The position numbers and the translations under genes are program-made. This document shows positions 24,201 to 34,529 of a stretch of DNA of 64,000 bases, one piece after another. This DNA comes from Rusavskia elegans (lineage: Eukaryota; Ascomycota; Lecanoromycetes; Teloschistales; Teloschistaceae), in NCBI GenBank assembly GCA_011316305.1, contig SAUG01000161.1:1-64000 (forward strand), in the 5' to 3' direction. The notes beneath the pieces are model-generated. The model was not told the DNA's origin. It did not search any database and saw nothing but the letters and a program-made list of their open reading frames with translations. How positions within the stretch are numbered: position 1 is the stretch's first letter; every line of letters begins with the position of its first letter.

Positions 24201-24938
24201 TTCCCCTGCGACGCAAGCTCCTGCTCATCCTTACTTGCAAAATCGCCAGATTGTATTGGCGGCACATTGCTTCCGAGGACATAGATAGAATCGGCGCGTG
24301 TGCTGGACACATAGGGTCTCTTCCTTGGGCTCGGAGGCCTTGAAGAGATTCATTATTGCGAGAGGATTTCTGTTCCTGGTTGAACAGCCCCTCCCATCGA
24401 GACCAAGACAGAGGGAAGATTATGAAGATATATTGTGGGGAATTGGCTGCTCGAAAGAGGGTCAAAGTAGTCCAGTGCTGCTGCATCAATCCTACGCTAG
24501 ACGTCAGCCCACATGTCTATCACCTGAAGCAGGTAACTTAGCGACACGGCACGCCTGCTGCATAGGGTTCCTCGATGCAACTGAATTCGGGTTTTCAGCC
24601 TGGATATGCACGAGGTTGAGCGGTAAGGGTTCTGGTACACCATACCACCGAGAACGGGAAAACCAAGGTCCATCCGTAAGTTAAGAGGGCTGCGTAGGGG
24701 TAAAAGCTATATTATTCACATTCGTAGCGCCTTGCATCGGAATCTGACTATACAGCAAGTTATTGCAGACCTTTGCAAAGTGTTCTCTCAAAGCTTGGGA
24801 GATTGAGACGAATATACAGCAGTAGAAGAACACCCACGTTGATTTTGAGCATAGTCAACATATGAGTACTAATGATTCCAGCCCCGACGGAATAATCAAA
24901 AAAAGTTGCTCGAGCTTTGTCCCAGTGGCAAGGGTCCA
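24201..24938. other. Non-coding or unrecognised spacer
   Basis: Upstream of the permease pseudogene, short frames occur on both strands, including a minus frame spanning 24,489-24,091 that overlaps the permease N-terminus. None carries an identifiable domain. Confidence 0.45.
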
Positions 24939-25806
24939 GACGCGTGGGGCGACAGTGTTAGCGAGCTGTTACCAGCCTGTCAATTTGTTTAGCGATATAC
25001 AGTGCCTGTACAGCGATAGTTCTAGAATATTATTAGAAGAAAGGGAAGGGTTAGGAATTACTAAAATATCGAGAGATCTCTAAAAAAAAAGATTGGAATA
25101 GATATATAATATAGGTAGAAGCCTCCTATTAATTGTCTATTAAATATATTACGGGGTAGAAATATCTTATAATACGCTTATAACTACTAATACCTCGTCC
25201 CCTCGAGGGTATTATAATAAGTTAAGAGCGATTATTATAGCTTTATAAATTTTGATTTCTCCTGATCCCCGGCGTTTGTAAACGTTGGAGCAGAGATAGT
25301 CCGGTAGAACCTCTGCAACGCCGTCTTGGTCTCCTCGAGCACCTTTTCAAGATTCAAAGCTCTTGGGTCATAGACGCGTGGGGCGACAGTGTTAGCGAGC
25401 TGTTACCAGCCTGTTAATTTGTTTAGCGATATACAGTACCTGTATAGTGATATTTCTAGAATATTATTAGAAGAAAGGGAAAGGTTAGAAATTACTAAGA
25501 TATCGAGAGATCTCTAAGGAAAAAAGATTAGAGTAGATATATAATATAGGTAGAAGCCTCCTATTAATTATCTATTAAATATATTACGGGGTAGAAATAT
25601 CTTGCGACGCGCTCGTAACTGCTAATACCTCGTCCCCTCGAGGGCATTGCAACAAGTCAAGAGCGATTGTCATGGCTTTGTGAATTCTGACTTCTCCTGA
25701 TCCCCGGCGTTCGTGAACGTTGGAGCAGAGATAGTCCGGTAAAACCTCTGCAACGCCGTCTTGGTCTCCTCGAGCACCTTTTCAAGATTCAAAGCTCTTG
25801 GGTCAT
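24939..25806. repeat. 434-bp tandem duplication with RIP-type differences
   Basis: Copy 1 runs from 24,939 to 25,372 and copy 2 from 25,373 to about 25,806. Both begin GACGCGTGGGGCGACAGTG and end GATTCAAAGCTCTTGGGTCA. They differ mostly by C/T and G/A transitions. In the left part most T/A states are in copy 2, for example GTCAA/GTTAA and TACAGC/TATAGT. In the right part they are in copy 1, for example GGCATTGCAACAAG/GGTATTATAATAAG and CTTTGTGAATTC/CTTTATAAATTT. The central section is AT-rich in both. This is what RIP would produce on a linked duplication. Confidence 0.9.
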
Positions 25807-25905
25807 CTTAGCCCACTGGTGCAGCCTATGGTAATGTTTGCATTCTTGGCCTCTGAGGCCTGAATGACGTGGCCAAGTGATACTCCGTACAGGAGATCCA
25901 TCAAA
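25670..25905 (-). pseudogene. Coding remnant of unknown family in and beside the duplication
   Basis: On the minus strand, copy 2 reads DDPRALNLEKVLEETKTAL followed by QRFYRTISAPTFTNAGDQEK and a stop at 25,670-25,672. Just upstream, another frame gives GVSLGHVIQASEAKNANIT and then stops. Both look like genuine protein rather than random sequence, and the shift between them argues for a broken gene. I do not recognise the family. Copy 1 of the duplication carries the same C-terminal segment with RIP-type changes. Confidence 0.4.
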
Positions 25906-26509
25906 AGTGTCCTGCATCAAATTTTCGCAGTACGACGGATCAACAATCACTCGCAGCGAAGCAAACCAATCGATCCACCTAGAAGACGATCGTTGAGTGT
26001 AGAGAAAATTCACTTGCGACCCCCAAGTATGGACGTCGCTTGCGAGAAGGTCATTGACTCTCGCGATACGCGCGGCCCAAGTACAAATCCGACAAGATCT
26101 TCAGTTAGGATCACCCCACCATTATCTGTTAGAATGGCACTTACCAGTCGAATCCCTCGATATCGTCAAAAGCTAGGGGTTTCTTTAGCACCCTGAGCGA
26201 ATCGGGTATCATATTAATAAGGAAAGTTTTCGAAGACCACTTCTGAATCTGAGTAAAACACCATGAGACAGCCAATGAGACCTCCGTTCCAGACCTATGG
26301 CCCCAGTACAAAACTTTCTTCAGTCCTGTGGACCATACTTGCTCTTTTCGGTCATGTCCTGTTTTGCCGTCCGGGGAGTACCAGCAAAGCGTATATGCCC
26401 TTAGGCCGTTCGCTGTCAAGGTGATTGCTATTTTTCCATGAATTTGAGTTTTTTCTTTTTATGATTCTTGCTGATACCTGCTGTAAGTCCGGATCATATC
26501 TCTGCTAGG
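25906..26509. other. Spacer with possible minus-strand coding debris
   Basis: A minus frame at 26,419-26,141 of 92 codons has no recognised domain and may be part of the same decayed gene as the remnant to its left. The plus-strand hypothetical gene begins at 26,510. A GTAAGT...TAG-like pair just before that start is only about 27 bp apart, too short for a normal intron. Confidence 0.4.
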
Positions 26510-27358
26510 ATGGTTGGTGACGATTTCTCGGGATTGAGTCTACAATGCCATAAGGTCCGCACAGGTCCTAACAAATTCTCGATCGAATCCATAGCTATCG
26601 CAACCATCACGGCAATGAAAGAGGAGGCTCGCGAGGACTACACCGCCACCGTACGCGAATATACATTTACCGACACCCTGGCCCCACAGGTGCCAATTCG
26701 CATGATGCTGCGCGCTGCACAAGGCGCTGCTGACAGTATGCTGAAGAGGAGCAGTGTCATGTGGTCGATCCGAGCTCTTTCGATTGACCTGATGCGCACG
26801 AGGTTCTTCCATCCGCTTCTGTTCACCGTCAAGTATCATGATAGGGATCTCTATGCGGGCATCCTTTTCGAACCAGGTAGTGTCGCAGTTTTTGCAGACG
26901 CTGGCAAGACTGACGTGGCTCTCCATCAGCCGTCATCCGAGAATATCTCCAGTGTGCTCCGCGGGGATAATGATCAGACCCAATATCAAGCTGCCTTCAG
27001 ATTCGTCGGCGAGCGACTGTCACAATTCCAGATATTCCGAGCTCTTCTGACAGCGCTCCTGCAGCTTGCGCCCAGTAATGCCGCAAGCGTTCAGCAACAA
27101 ATAGCCATTGACGACAGCACGTCTTTGGTATGGGTCTTTATGAGACAAGTTTTGGTGCCGACACCCGGATATACGTTCCAACAATACCATGCGGTGGCAC
27201 TGTTGGAAGCAGCGGCCAGGTACTATGTGCTTCATGGTCAATATATGGAGATGGTATTTGAGATTCGTATGGACGGTTATCCCACGGCTACCGGATGCGT
27301 GACCAGGGCGATTAGGGCCCGACGGTGGTGCTTCTTTCCTGAAGGGGAAAGGAAGTGA
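26510..27358 (+). CDS. Hypothetical fungal protein, 282 residues
   Basis: This open frame starts at the first ATG (MVGDDFSGLSLQCHKV), with the same frame open a further 14 codons upstream. The protein is soluble-looking, with no signal peptide or clear membrane segment. Its C-terminal part includes HAVALLEAAARYYVLHGQYM followed by MVFEIRMDGYPTATGCVT and a final WCFFPEGERK. I believe similar uncharacterised proteins occur across filamentous fungi, but I cannot name a domain. Its codon use looks normal and it is intact, in contrast with the pseudogenes to its left. It is followed after about 90 bp by the F-box gene on the same strand. Confidence 0.6.
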   Translation: MVGDDFSGLSLQCHKVRTGPNKFSIESIAIATITAMKEEAREDYTATVREYTFTDTLAPQVPIRMMLRAAQGAADSMLKRSSVMWSIRALSIDLMRTRFFHPLLFTVKYHDRDLYAGILFEPGSVAVFADAGKTDVALHQPSSENISSVLRGDNDQTQYQAAFRFVGERLSQFQIFRALLTALLQLAPSNAASVQQQIAIDDSTSLVWVFMRQVLVPTPGYTFQQYHAVALLEAAARYYVLHGQYMEMVFEIRMDGYPTATGCVTRAIRARRWCFFPEGERK

Positions 27359-27444
27359 TTATGGATAGCTGGGATAGCTGATTTGAAAGCTTCCGACTGG
27401 ATGCGACAACGCGATGGTCCAATGGGAGATAATAGTTGTTATCG

Positions 27445-29091
27445 ATGTTCACCTCGCACTTCAGGTCTTCTGAAGACTCGAAAATGCCTTTTGATCCCCT
27501 TTCAGAAAGCAACGAGGTTACGAGGTTGCAGAATGTGGACCCCGACCCAAAAGCCAACAAGCCATCCAGGTCTTCAAGGCCTCCAAGTTCAACGAAACGC
27601 CGGAAATCGAAGCAAAATGTCATATGCGAACCTCCATCCAAATCCTACCTCGATCGTCTGCCTGCCGAAATCCTGGACATGATCTGCGAAGAGTTATGTG
27701 ATGAAGATATTCCTGCACTCCGACTGCAGTGCAGATACCTGTGCAAAATCGCCACTGCCCATCTGCTACGCTGTGTCTTTGTCAGATTCAAGAAGACCAG
27801 CATTGACTCCCTTCTCCAGCTGTCCAGCCACCCTCTCCTCAGTCAAAATGTCCAGACCATCACCTACGAGCCGAATCTTCTGGAGAGACGATCAAGGCAG
27901 GCGTGGGAAAAGGATATACCCTTGCGGGACTACCATGAGACATCACATATACCTGCACCCCCAAAGCAATCAGCCTCGGAGCGCGAATGGCGCTTATACC
28001 ACCGGACCCTGAGGAAGGCGGTGCACCAGTACGATCGCAAACCCTATTCCGCACAAGAGCTGGATGCCGCATGGCCAATCTACCAGAAGTACTTACAGGA
28101 ACAGGAGGACTTGATCTATCGGGACAATGCGTGCCAAGATCTCTCTCGAGCAGTACAACGCTTTCCCAATCTAAGCGCTATTCACGTCAACTTTGGTTTC
28201 GGTCTGTGGTGTGGAACTGGCTGGAGCGCTGATACCAGCGTGAATCCGTACGGAGATGGTCTCTGTCAGGCCTTCAGCACCGCGCATGGTTATCGGGAAG
28301 CGCCCGGGGTTCAACAGATCGTATCTTTGATCAAGATGTTGGACACCGTCGGTGTGAAGCTCGCCAGTTTAAGGATCGGCAATCTCAGCTGGAGGTTTTT
28401 CCTGCAGTATGAAGAGGATTACGTTGGGAACAGTGATCTCTTTTACGCGATCAAACGTATCGTGCAATCACTACGGGACATCAAGCTGGTTATTACCACG
28501 TGGAGCAGTCTTGTGAATGATGACGGTGACGATGACGGCCAGGAGGTCCAGGAATATTCCGAAGTCGAAGAATGTCGTACTTACCTGGACAGAGGGTCCC
28601 TTGGCCATCTCTTATCAGGGGCACATGATTTGCACAAACTTGCTATCGAATTCGACGCATACGAGGTCAAATGTCCTATCGACTTTCAATATCTTGTTCT
28701 GGACACGCATTGGTCGCACCTGCACACCATCGAGCTCGACAGTGTCGACGCGCACGAAGATGATTGGATCAAATTCTTCGAACGGCATGCAGCGACTCTC
28801 AAACATGTCTCTCTTGCGACAATCAGACTGCTCCATGGCAACTGGCCCGATGTCTTGGAGCGTATGCAACGACTCTTAAGCCTGGAAGGGGCTCACTTCG
28901 ACAAAGACCTGTGCGGCAACGTCTCCAATCGGATGTGGCGCCTTGACCCGCCAGGCTATACCAGCCGCAAAGATGACAGCGTTCAAGAGAATCGCACACG
29001 GTGGGCTCTGGAGAAGTTTATGGTTCATGGTGGCGTTTGCCCGCTCCGTGATGAAGCGGCGTATCCACAGTCATCCACTTGGTATTTCTAA
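27445..29091 (+). CDS. F-box domain protein
   Basis: A single 548-residue frame starts at the first ATG (MFTSHFRSSEDSKMPF); a second in-frame ATG at MPFDPLSES is an alternative. After a basic, Ser/Pro-rich N-terminal region, an F-box follows at about residues 70-115. Its core reads LDRLPAEILDMICEELCDE then IPALRLQCRYLCKIA. The remainder has the repeated hydrophobic pattern common in fungal F-box proteins, without a named substrate-binding repeat. An acidic stretch (NDDGDDDGQEVQEYSEVEE) lies in the middle. The likely role is a substrate receptor of an SCF ubiquitin ligase; the target is unknown. No introns were detected. Confidence 0.85.
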   Translation: MFTSHFRSSEDSKMPFDPLSESNEVTRLQNVDPDPKANKPSRSSRPPSSTKRRKSKQNVICEPPSKSYLDRLPAEILDMICEELCDEDIPALRLQCRYLCKIATAHLLRCVFVRFKKTSIDSLLQLSSHPLLSQNVQTITYEPNLLERRSRQAWEKDIPLRDYHETSHIPAPPKQSASEREWRLYHRTLRKAVHQYDRKPYSAQELDAAWPIYQKYLQEQEDLIYRDNACQDLSRAVQRFPNLSAIHVNFGFGLWCGTGWSADTSVNPYGDGLCQAFSTAHGYREAPGVQQIVSLIKMLDTVGVKLASLRIGNLSWRFFLQYEEDYVGNSDLFYAIKRIVQSLRDIKLVITTWSSLVNDDGDDDGQEVQEYSEVEECRTYLDRGSLGHLLSGAHDLHKLAIEFDAYEVKCPIDFQYLVLDTHWSHLHTIELDSVDAHEDDWIKFFERHAATLKHVSLATIRLLHGNWPDVLERMQRLLSLEGAHFDKDLCGNVSNRMWRLDPPGYTSRKDDSVQENRTRWALEKFMVHGGVCPLRDEAAYPQSSTWYF

Positions 29092-29423
29092 TCCAAGGGA
29101 TATATGATTCTTGTCCTTGTTCACGGGAAGGTCTGGTGGACTGATTCTCAACTTCGATGACATCGACTATACATTGTCCAACCGGGGAAACCAGCATGGG
29201 ATGTAAGGTACCTCTATCGAAGGCACAAATGTAATCTTATCTTAGTGGCTTGGTATGTTTGCTCAGAATTTCAATGAAGCCTCGGACCTCGGCATCCTCC
29301 TAAACTCTATTACCACCGACTCATCGTATTGATTATCTCCCTAAAAGTGGACCACGCATTCTATAATTCCGTTCGAGCTGATACCAAGGACTAGATTTCT
29401 GATCTCGCAGAAGGCTGAACATC
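29092..29423. other. Intergenic, putative promoter of the MDR reductase
   Basis: This separates the F-box gene from the following plus-strand reductase. I see no distinct motif beyond ordinary unique sequence. Confidence 0.5.
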
Positions 29424-30952
29424 ATGACAGCCTCGACTTATACATCCGTCCATCTCGCCAAAAGGCCCAAAGACGTCATCAACCCTGACGAGACATTCAC
29501 TTTGAAGACCAATGATATCCCCAAAGCCGCAGACCTCAAAGATGGGGAAGTCCTCTTCCAAAGCTTATATCTGAGCTTAGATCCTGCAATGAGAGGATGG
29601 ATGAACGGTAAGACAATCGTTTCTTTCATCTCCGGATTATATTTGCATTGCTCTTCGTCATACACATCTCTCCATTTATTACTTGCTCCGAAAGAGAAAC
29701 ACGACAAAAGAGTTTTCAGTCCTTTAACTCCATCAACTGAACACCCAGTACAGACACAAGATCCTACGTCCCCCCCGTCCAAATCAACGAAACCATGCGC
29801 GGCGCCTGCATCGGCATAATCAAAGCCTCCAAATCCCCCTCATTTGCCACAGGAAGCTACGCAATGGGTACAGTCGGTTGGACTGAATATGCCATCATCC
29901 CCAGCGAAGCTCTCCAACCTATCAACATCCCCGCCAACGGCAAACTCACCGATGCTCTCGGTGTACTCGGAATGACTGGACTAACCGCTTACTTCGGCAT
30001 CCTTTCCGTCGGCCAAGTGAAAGCCGGAGACTTCGTTGTTGTTTCTGGCGCTGCAGGTGCCACTGGTTCTGTGGTTGGGCAGATCGCAAAGCTGAAGGGT
30101 GCGAGGGTCCTCGGGATTGCGGGCAGTGAGGAGAAGGTGAGGTGGTTGAAGGAGGGGTTGGGGTTTGATGATGCGTTGAACTATAAGGGTGCGGAATTTG
30201 CTGGGAAGTTTAAAGAAGCTACGAAGGTATACTTATCTCTGTCTCTTGATAATTTCCGACCCAGTTTCTTACTTGCGCGGTAGGATTATATCGACGTCTT
30301 CTTCGACAATGGTGACTACCCAACCCTCCCAATCGCCGCCTCACTAACGATACAGTCGGCGGCGAAATCCTCGATCTCGCCCTTGCCCGCGCAAAAGCCC
30401 ACGCTCGCTTCGTAATCTGCGGCGGTACAATCCCCCCCGATCCCCTTACCATCCACACTAACCATCCCGTAGCCATAAGCCAATACAACTCTTCAAAGCC
30501 GCAAGGCCCAAAGGTCAATCCTCATTCACCCATCCCTCTGTCTTACCCAACACTAACACAGTCCAGAATTACCTCAACATAATCTCCCAACGGATCCGGT
30601 ATGACCCACGGCCCGTCCTTACCTGACTAGACCCTGCAACTGATGATGTCCAGAATGGAAGGCTTCATAGTCTTCGACTACGCCTCCCAATACCCCCAAG
30701 CCCGCGCCGAACTCGCCCAATGGCTATCCGAAGGGAAGATCCAACGAAAGGAAACGATCGTTCAAGGGGGCTTGGCGAAAGCCGGTGAGGCGTTAGTATC
30801 CCTATACAAAGGCTCAAACACCGGTATGTCGTTCGCTCGTCCTCAGAAATCCTTTAATCGATCTAGATATTTGGTCTACTCATGCTTACTGCGCAGGTAA
30901 ACTACTCGTCGAGATCTTCCCGCACGAGCAGACAGGCAAAGCCAACCTGTAA
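29424..30952 (+). CDS. MDR-family NADP-dependent alkenal/one oxidoreductase
   Basis: Eight exons (29424-29607, 29754-30226, 30284-30311, 30356-30424, 30473-30513, 30567-30598, 30654-30823, 30897-30952) join to 350 residues with phases that close exactly. The product matches the leukotriene B4 12-hydroxydehydrogenase/prostaglandin reductase branch of zinc-independent MDR enzymes. The markers are LSLDPAMRGWMND, RSYVPPVQINETMRGA, the cofactor-binding VVSGAAGATGSVVGQIAK, FFDNVGG, AISQYNSSKPQGPK, RIRMEGFIVFDY and a C-terminal GSNTGKLLVEI. It should reduce alpha,beta-unsaturated carbonyls with NADPH in the cytosol. The third and sixth exons are only 28 and 32 bp, so automated annotation may mis-split this gene. 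Such enzymes serve detoxification and also tailoring in metabolite clusters. Confidence 0.92.
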
Positions 30953-31485
30953 GTCGCAAAGCAGAGTGGATCTCACATGATTCGTATGGTCTTAAAGCTT
31001 CAAACTACGCGACGCAACAAAATCCTTTCGAGTGCACTGTTCGTCTTTGCGCTTCCTCATTGATATCGTGTGGATCCGTTGAATCCATCGGCCATCTTTG
31101 AGGACCATCCTACTGGATCGGACTTGATGAGTATGGCGTGACCTGTCCTGACATGTCTGGTCATGCTGTCACGCTCTGATCAATTTTACGCAGGCAGCTG
31201 GGGCTGGAGACAACCCATCAAGGTAGGTAGAATCTCTGTATTGTCTTGAAGTCTTGTCCATAAAAGACGTATCTAGACCAAGTCGCTTATACTGAGCGCG
31301 GAGACTACCGTGTTTGTAAAAGCGCAAGGACACATCTATAAACGTAGAGTCTCTTTAATCAACATTTCCTCCAACTATATCGTTGTTTCTGTCTACCCTA
31401 CACATTTACAGTCAGAATAGTCGTAATTGGCCATGCCGTCATCCTCGCCTTTCACGCATACTCCACTGGCCCCCTCACATCCCAA
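30953..31485. other. Intergenic, nothing recognised
   Basis: No supported gene lies between the reductase and the broken frames that start near 31,486. Short fragments look like 3' untranslated and spacer sequence. Confidence 0.5.
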
Positions 31486-32421
31486 ATGGAGAGAACCATA
31501 CAACATGGTTTCTGCAACGGTACATACGCACGATTCGGCGACCCCCAAGTCACCATTACCAAGCACGACCGGCCCCGATTCCACCACAGATCTCAGTACG
31601 ACATACGCATCCTCCTCGACAGTAAAGGAATGGAGGACGCCTTCGTGGTCATTGACGACAGGAAACCAGAACTAGATGCAGTATAATTCGTTGAACCCAC
31701 CTGGTACTCTCAAGACCATGAACAAGTGGAAGGAACCCAGTGACGTGTTCCTTTGCCCCGATGAGAACTTCACTCTCTGGCACGGGCACATCCGCACAGC
31801 AGACGTACCATTGAAAGCAGTCCTCTGGGCGGACGGATGCAGCGACATTACCGAGGCGTCGGAAAACCTGGACTACCAACCGTACGATCCCATGATCCTC
31901 ACGACAGGCTCATCGACAGGCACATAGACTGTGCCGATCCAGAGGTTGCAGGTTCCGCATGGGGCAACGCCTACTTGACCGCTATCAGTGGGGTTGAGGT
32001 AGAATGGAGCACCAACATGCATCTTCATCAAAGGTTCCACCCGCAACCTCCAGTTGTTGCAAGACGTACTGCTAAGGTCGCGAGAGAGTCGGGTTTGCTT
32101 CAGTATTGGTCTTCTCAACGGCGGATTGTTCCGCCCGACGAAGATATCACGCTGACCGCACCGTATGATACCAACAGCCTGATTTGGCCGGTTGGGCATC
32201 CTGACGACTATTCTTTGAGGACCGACACGGCCGGTGAAGCACGAGTCCGACCAAATGTTCGATTTGTAAAGGAGGACAGGATCCTGATATCTGCAACACA
32301 GCAGCGGCCACACCAGAATGCATGCTGGCGTGTAGAACTAGAGAGAGCCGGGTCGCCTGACGAATTCGTTGATACCAAAGACATCAAGCAAGAGAGGTGT
32401 CATATAAAGGATATCCAATGA
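31486..32421 (+). pseudogene. Hypothetical protein, apparently frameshifted twice
   Basis: Three consecutive plus frames look coding and overlap end to end: 31,486-31,686 (GFCNGTYARFGDPQVTITKH), 31,676-31,927 (DVFLCPDENFTLWHGHIRT, CSDITEASENLDYQPYDPM) and a frame entered near 31,900 running to 32,421 (CADPEVAGSAWGNAYLT, WSTNMHLHQRF). Joining them needs one shift near 31,680 and one near 31,910. No normal-length GT-AG intron fits either point. The domain family is unknown to me. It is either a recently broken gene or real sequence containing two assembly indels. It runs convergently with the isochorismatase-fold gene to its right. Confidence 0.45.
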
Positions 32422-32617
32422 GACTTCAATCTTCGCCCCAGCATCAGGGGCCAACAAAGATAAGCACATGAAATACTACAGCCAATCAACTTCTATATGC
32501 AAACCCATCAGACACCCTATCGCAACTTCCAACACGCCGAACATCAGCCCCGTCGCAACGGTATATAACCCGGCATCTCCCTCCCCCAAATCCATCATCC
32601 AACTCACAACCCACCCG

Positions 32618-33463
32618 TCAACCCAACAAACCCTGCTCCCCCGGCGCCAAAGTCCCATTCAACACCGCCGCCCCATGCGCCCTAGCCACATACCCATACG
32701 CGGGCAAATACCGATCCAACCAAGGCAACACCTCCTTACTGCCCGGCGTATTCCGCCAATCGCGCATCAAATCCATCACGATCGCAAACACGCCCTGCAA
32801 TATAACCCCGGCATCCACCATCCTCTGATTAGCATCCCTAGCCAACTTCTCCGTAAACGTGCCACTAGCCTCCGTGTTGGCAAAAACCGTATACCCCTCT
32901 GCTCGGAGCGACAGCGCCAGAAACTCGGTGCACACATCCGTCGTGATGCCGGCGAGGATGATCTGCGATTTGTTCTGGGCGCGGACGGCGTCGCGGAATT
33001 CGGCGTTGTCCCAGGCGTCGACTTCGCCGTTGCGGCGGATGAGTGGGGCGGAGGGGTACATGGATGCGATTTCTTTGGGGAGGGGGCCGTTGGGGCCGGT
33101 TTCGGCGGAGGTGGTGAGGACGATGGGGATGTCGAAGAGGGAGGCGATGGCGGTGTGGGCGAGCATGTTGTTGCGGTAAGTTATGGTGTCGAAGTCTCGG
33201 GCCTGGGGGTGTTTGTTGTTGGAAAGGGGTTGGTAAGTGGGTAGGGGGGAGGACATACGACTTGGTAGAGGCCTACTTGGAGGTCGGCGACGATGACCAT
33301 CTGAGTAAAGTCAGCGTGCGATGTGAGAGGTGGGTTGAGGTGGAATTCTTCTTACAGCATCGTTCTTGTCGAGACGTACGAAGGGGGGGCCTGGTTTCAG
33401 AGCTGCAAAGACGGTTACCGGTAAGAATGCGAACATTCCAATGAGCATACTGAGAGGTGCCAT
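32618..33463 (-). CDS. YcaC-like isochorismatase-fold cysteine hydrolase with signal peptide
   Basis: Exons 33463-33356, 33300-33259 and 33202-32618 join to 244 residues; introns are 55 and 56 bp. Residues 1-20 (MAPLSMLIGMFAFLPVTVFA) form a likely signal peptide, unusual for this mostly cytosolic family. The isochorismatase fold follows: DAMVIVADLQVGLYQV with the catalytic Asp region, ARDFDTITYRNNMLAHTAI, RRNGEVDAW, and GITTDVCTEFLALSLRAEGY with the predicted nucleophile Cys141. The C-terminal part (EVLPWLDRYLPAYGYVARAH) is typical of YcaC-type proteins. The substrate is unknown; amide or ester hydrolysis is expected. An in-frame ATG further upstream exists but would bury the signal segment. 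Confidence 0.9.
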
Positions 33464-34529
33464 GGTCTGCAACGAGGATCGCGTCGGTAAAGTTGGGAGG
33501 TTGGGAAAGTGTGTAGTTGGCACTTGATCGCTTTCCTGATTTTTCCAACTCATGGCTGAGACCTAGGCCTCCTTTTATGGCTTTTCGACACACACACTGT
33601 CCGTCTCGGGGGCAGGTATGATGAATAGCACGTGCATCGTCCTCCAAATCTGGACCGTCCTGTACGAGAGCCCCCTCTGTATGTGAAGTCAGCCATTACA
33701 AATATTGGACTTACAATCTCTATCGCTGAGCATAGCATCACGTAATGGTGACTCTCGCTCATGCAGATCCTACGGGATTTTCATGGCCCAGTCAGCCCAT
33801 CCTGAGATCCGACTCACCAATCCCTCTGATGGGGGAAGTCAGGCTCCATTTGTTTAGCACAATCACGACAACCTAATTATCGCTTCAAATCAACACCGCA
33901 GCCACCTCAAAGAGAAGGAAGCCGCAACTCATGGCTCAGTCAGCCTCTCGATGGTGGTGGACAGCGTGCCATCGAGCGACCCTAAGCACTCAATCGACAA
34001 TATTCTGGGACCAGCAGGAAGGTGATTCGCTAACGCTGCATATACGGCTGCGGAAATAAATCTGCATGCGATATCGTGGGCGTGAACAAAGGTCAATGGA
34101 AGAGGGGCTTTATAACAGCGTATATGGTTGACTGTGCGTATATGCTGCATGTTCCGGCTTGGCGACGGCTGACTACAATTTACGGCTTGTTAAGATTACT
34201 TACTCATCACCAGATTGTCGAGTCAAGAGTTTAGCGGCTTGTGGTGGTGACGAGCTTGATGTCATTTGGGACCTTGTTTCAAGGAGGTCTTGACGCTTGA
34301 GGTCGTGACGTGATATAGTGATCGACATCCGGGTTAGGTCCCATTTATATAAAGCAGGTTCTTTGGTCCTGTACAGAAAAAATACAGAACTCGATGCGTT
34401 ACTACGAACGGTCTAAGATGATTTGAACTCGATGTCAAAAGTGACTGCTCAGGCGTATCACGACGTTGCAACTTCTTCATTCGTGTTTTCGTTTTGGAGA
34501 GATACCAGCTCCTGGCATATTTTCAAGCC
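33464..34529. other. 1.07-kb intergenic region, no gene
   Basis: This separates the 5' end of the isochorismatase-fold gene from the 3' end of the rhodopsin-domain gene. Only short frames without family features were seen. A TATATAAAG at 34,346-34,354 on the plus strand resembles a TATA box but leads into no supported gene. Confidence 0.5.

Noticed and set aside
26462..26509. Apparent intron GTAAGT...CTAG before the hypothetical gene
   Set aside because: It is only about 27 bp long, shorter than functional fungal introns.
34346..34354. TATATAAAG on the plus strand
   Set aside because: It looks like a TATA box but no supported plus-strand gene follows; only a short frame antisense to the 3' end of the rhodopsin-domain gene lies downstream.
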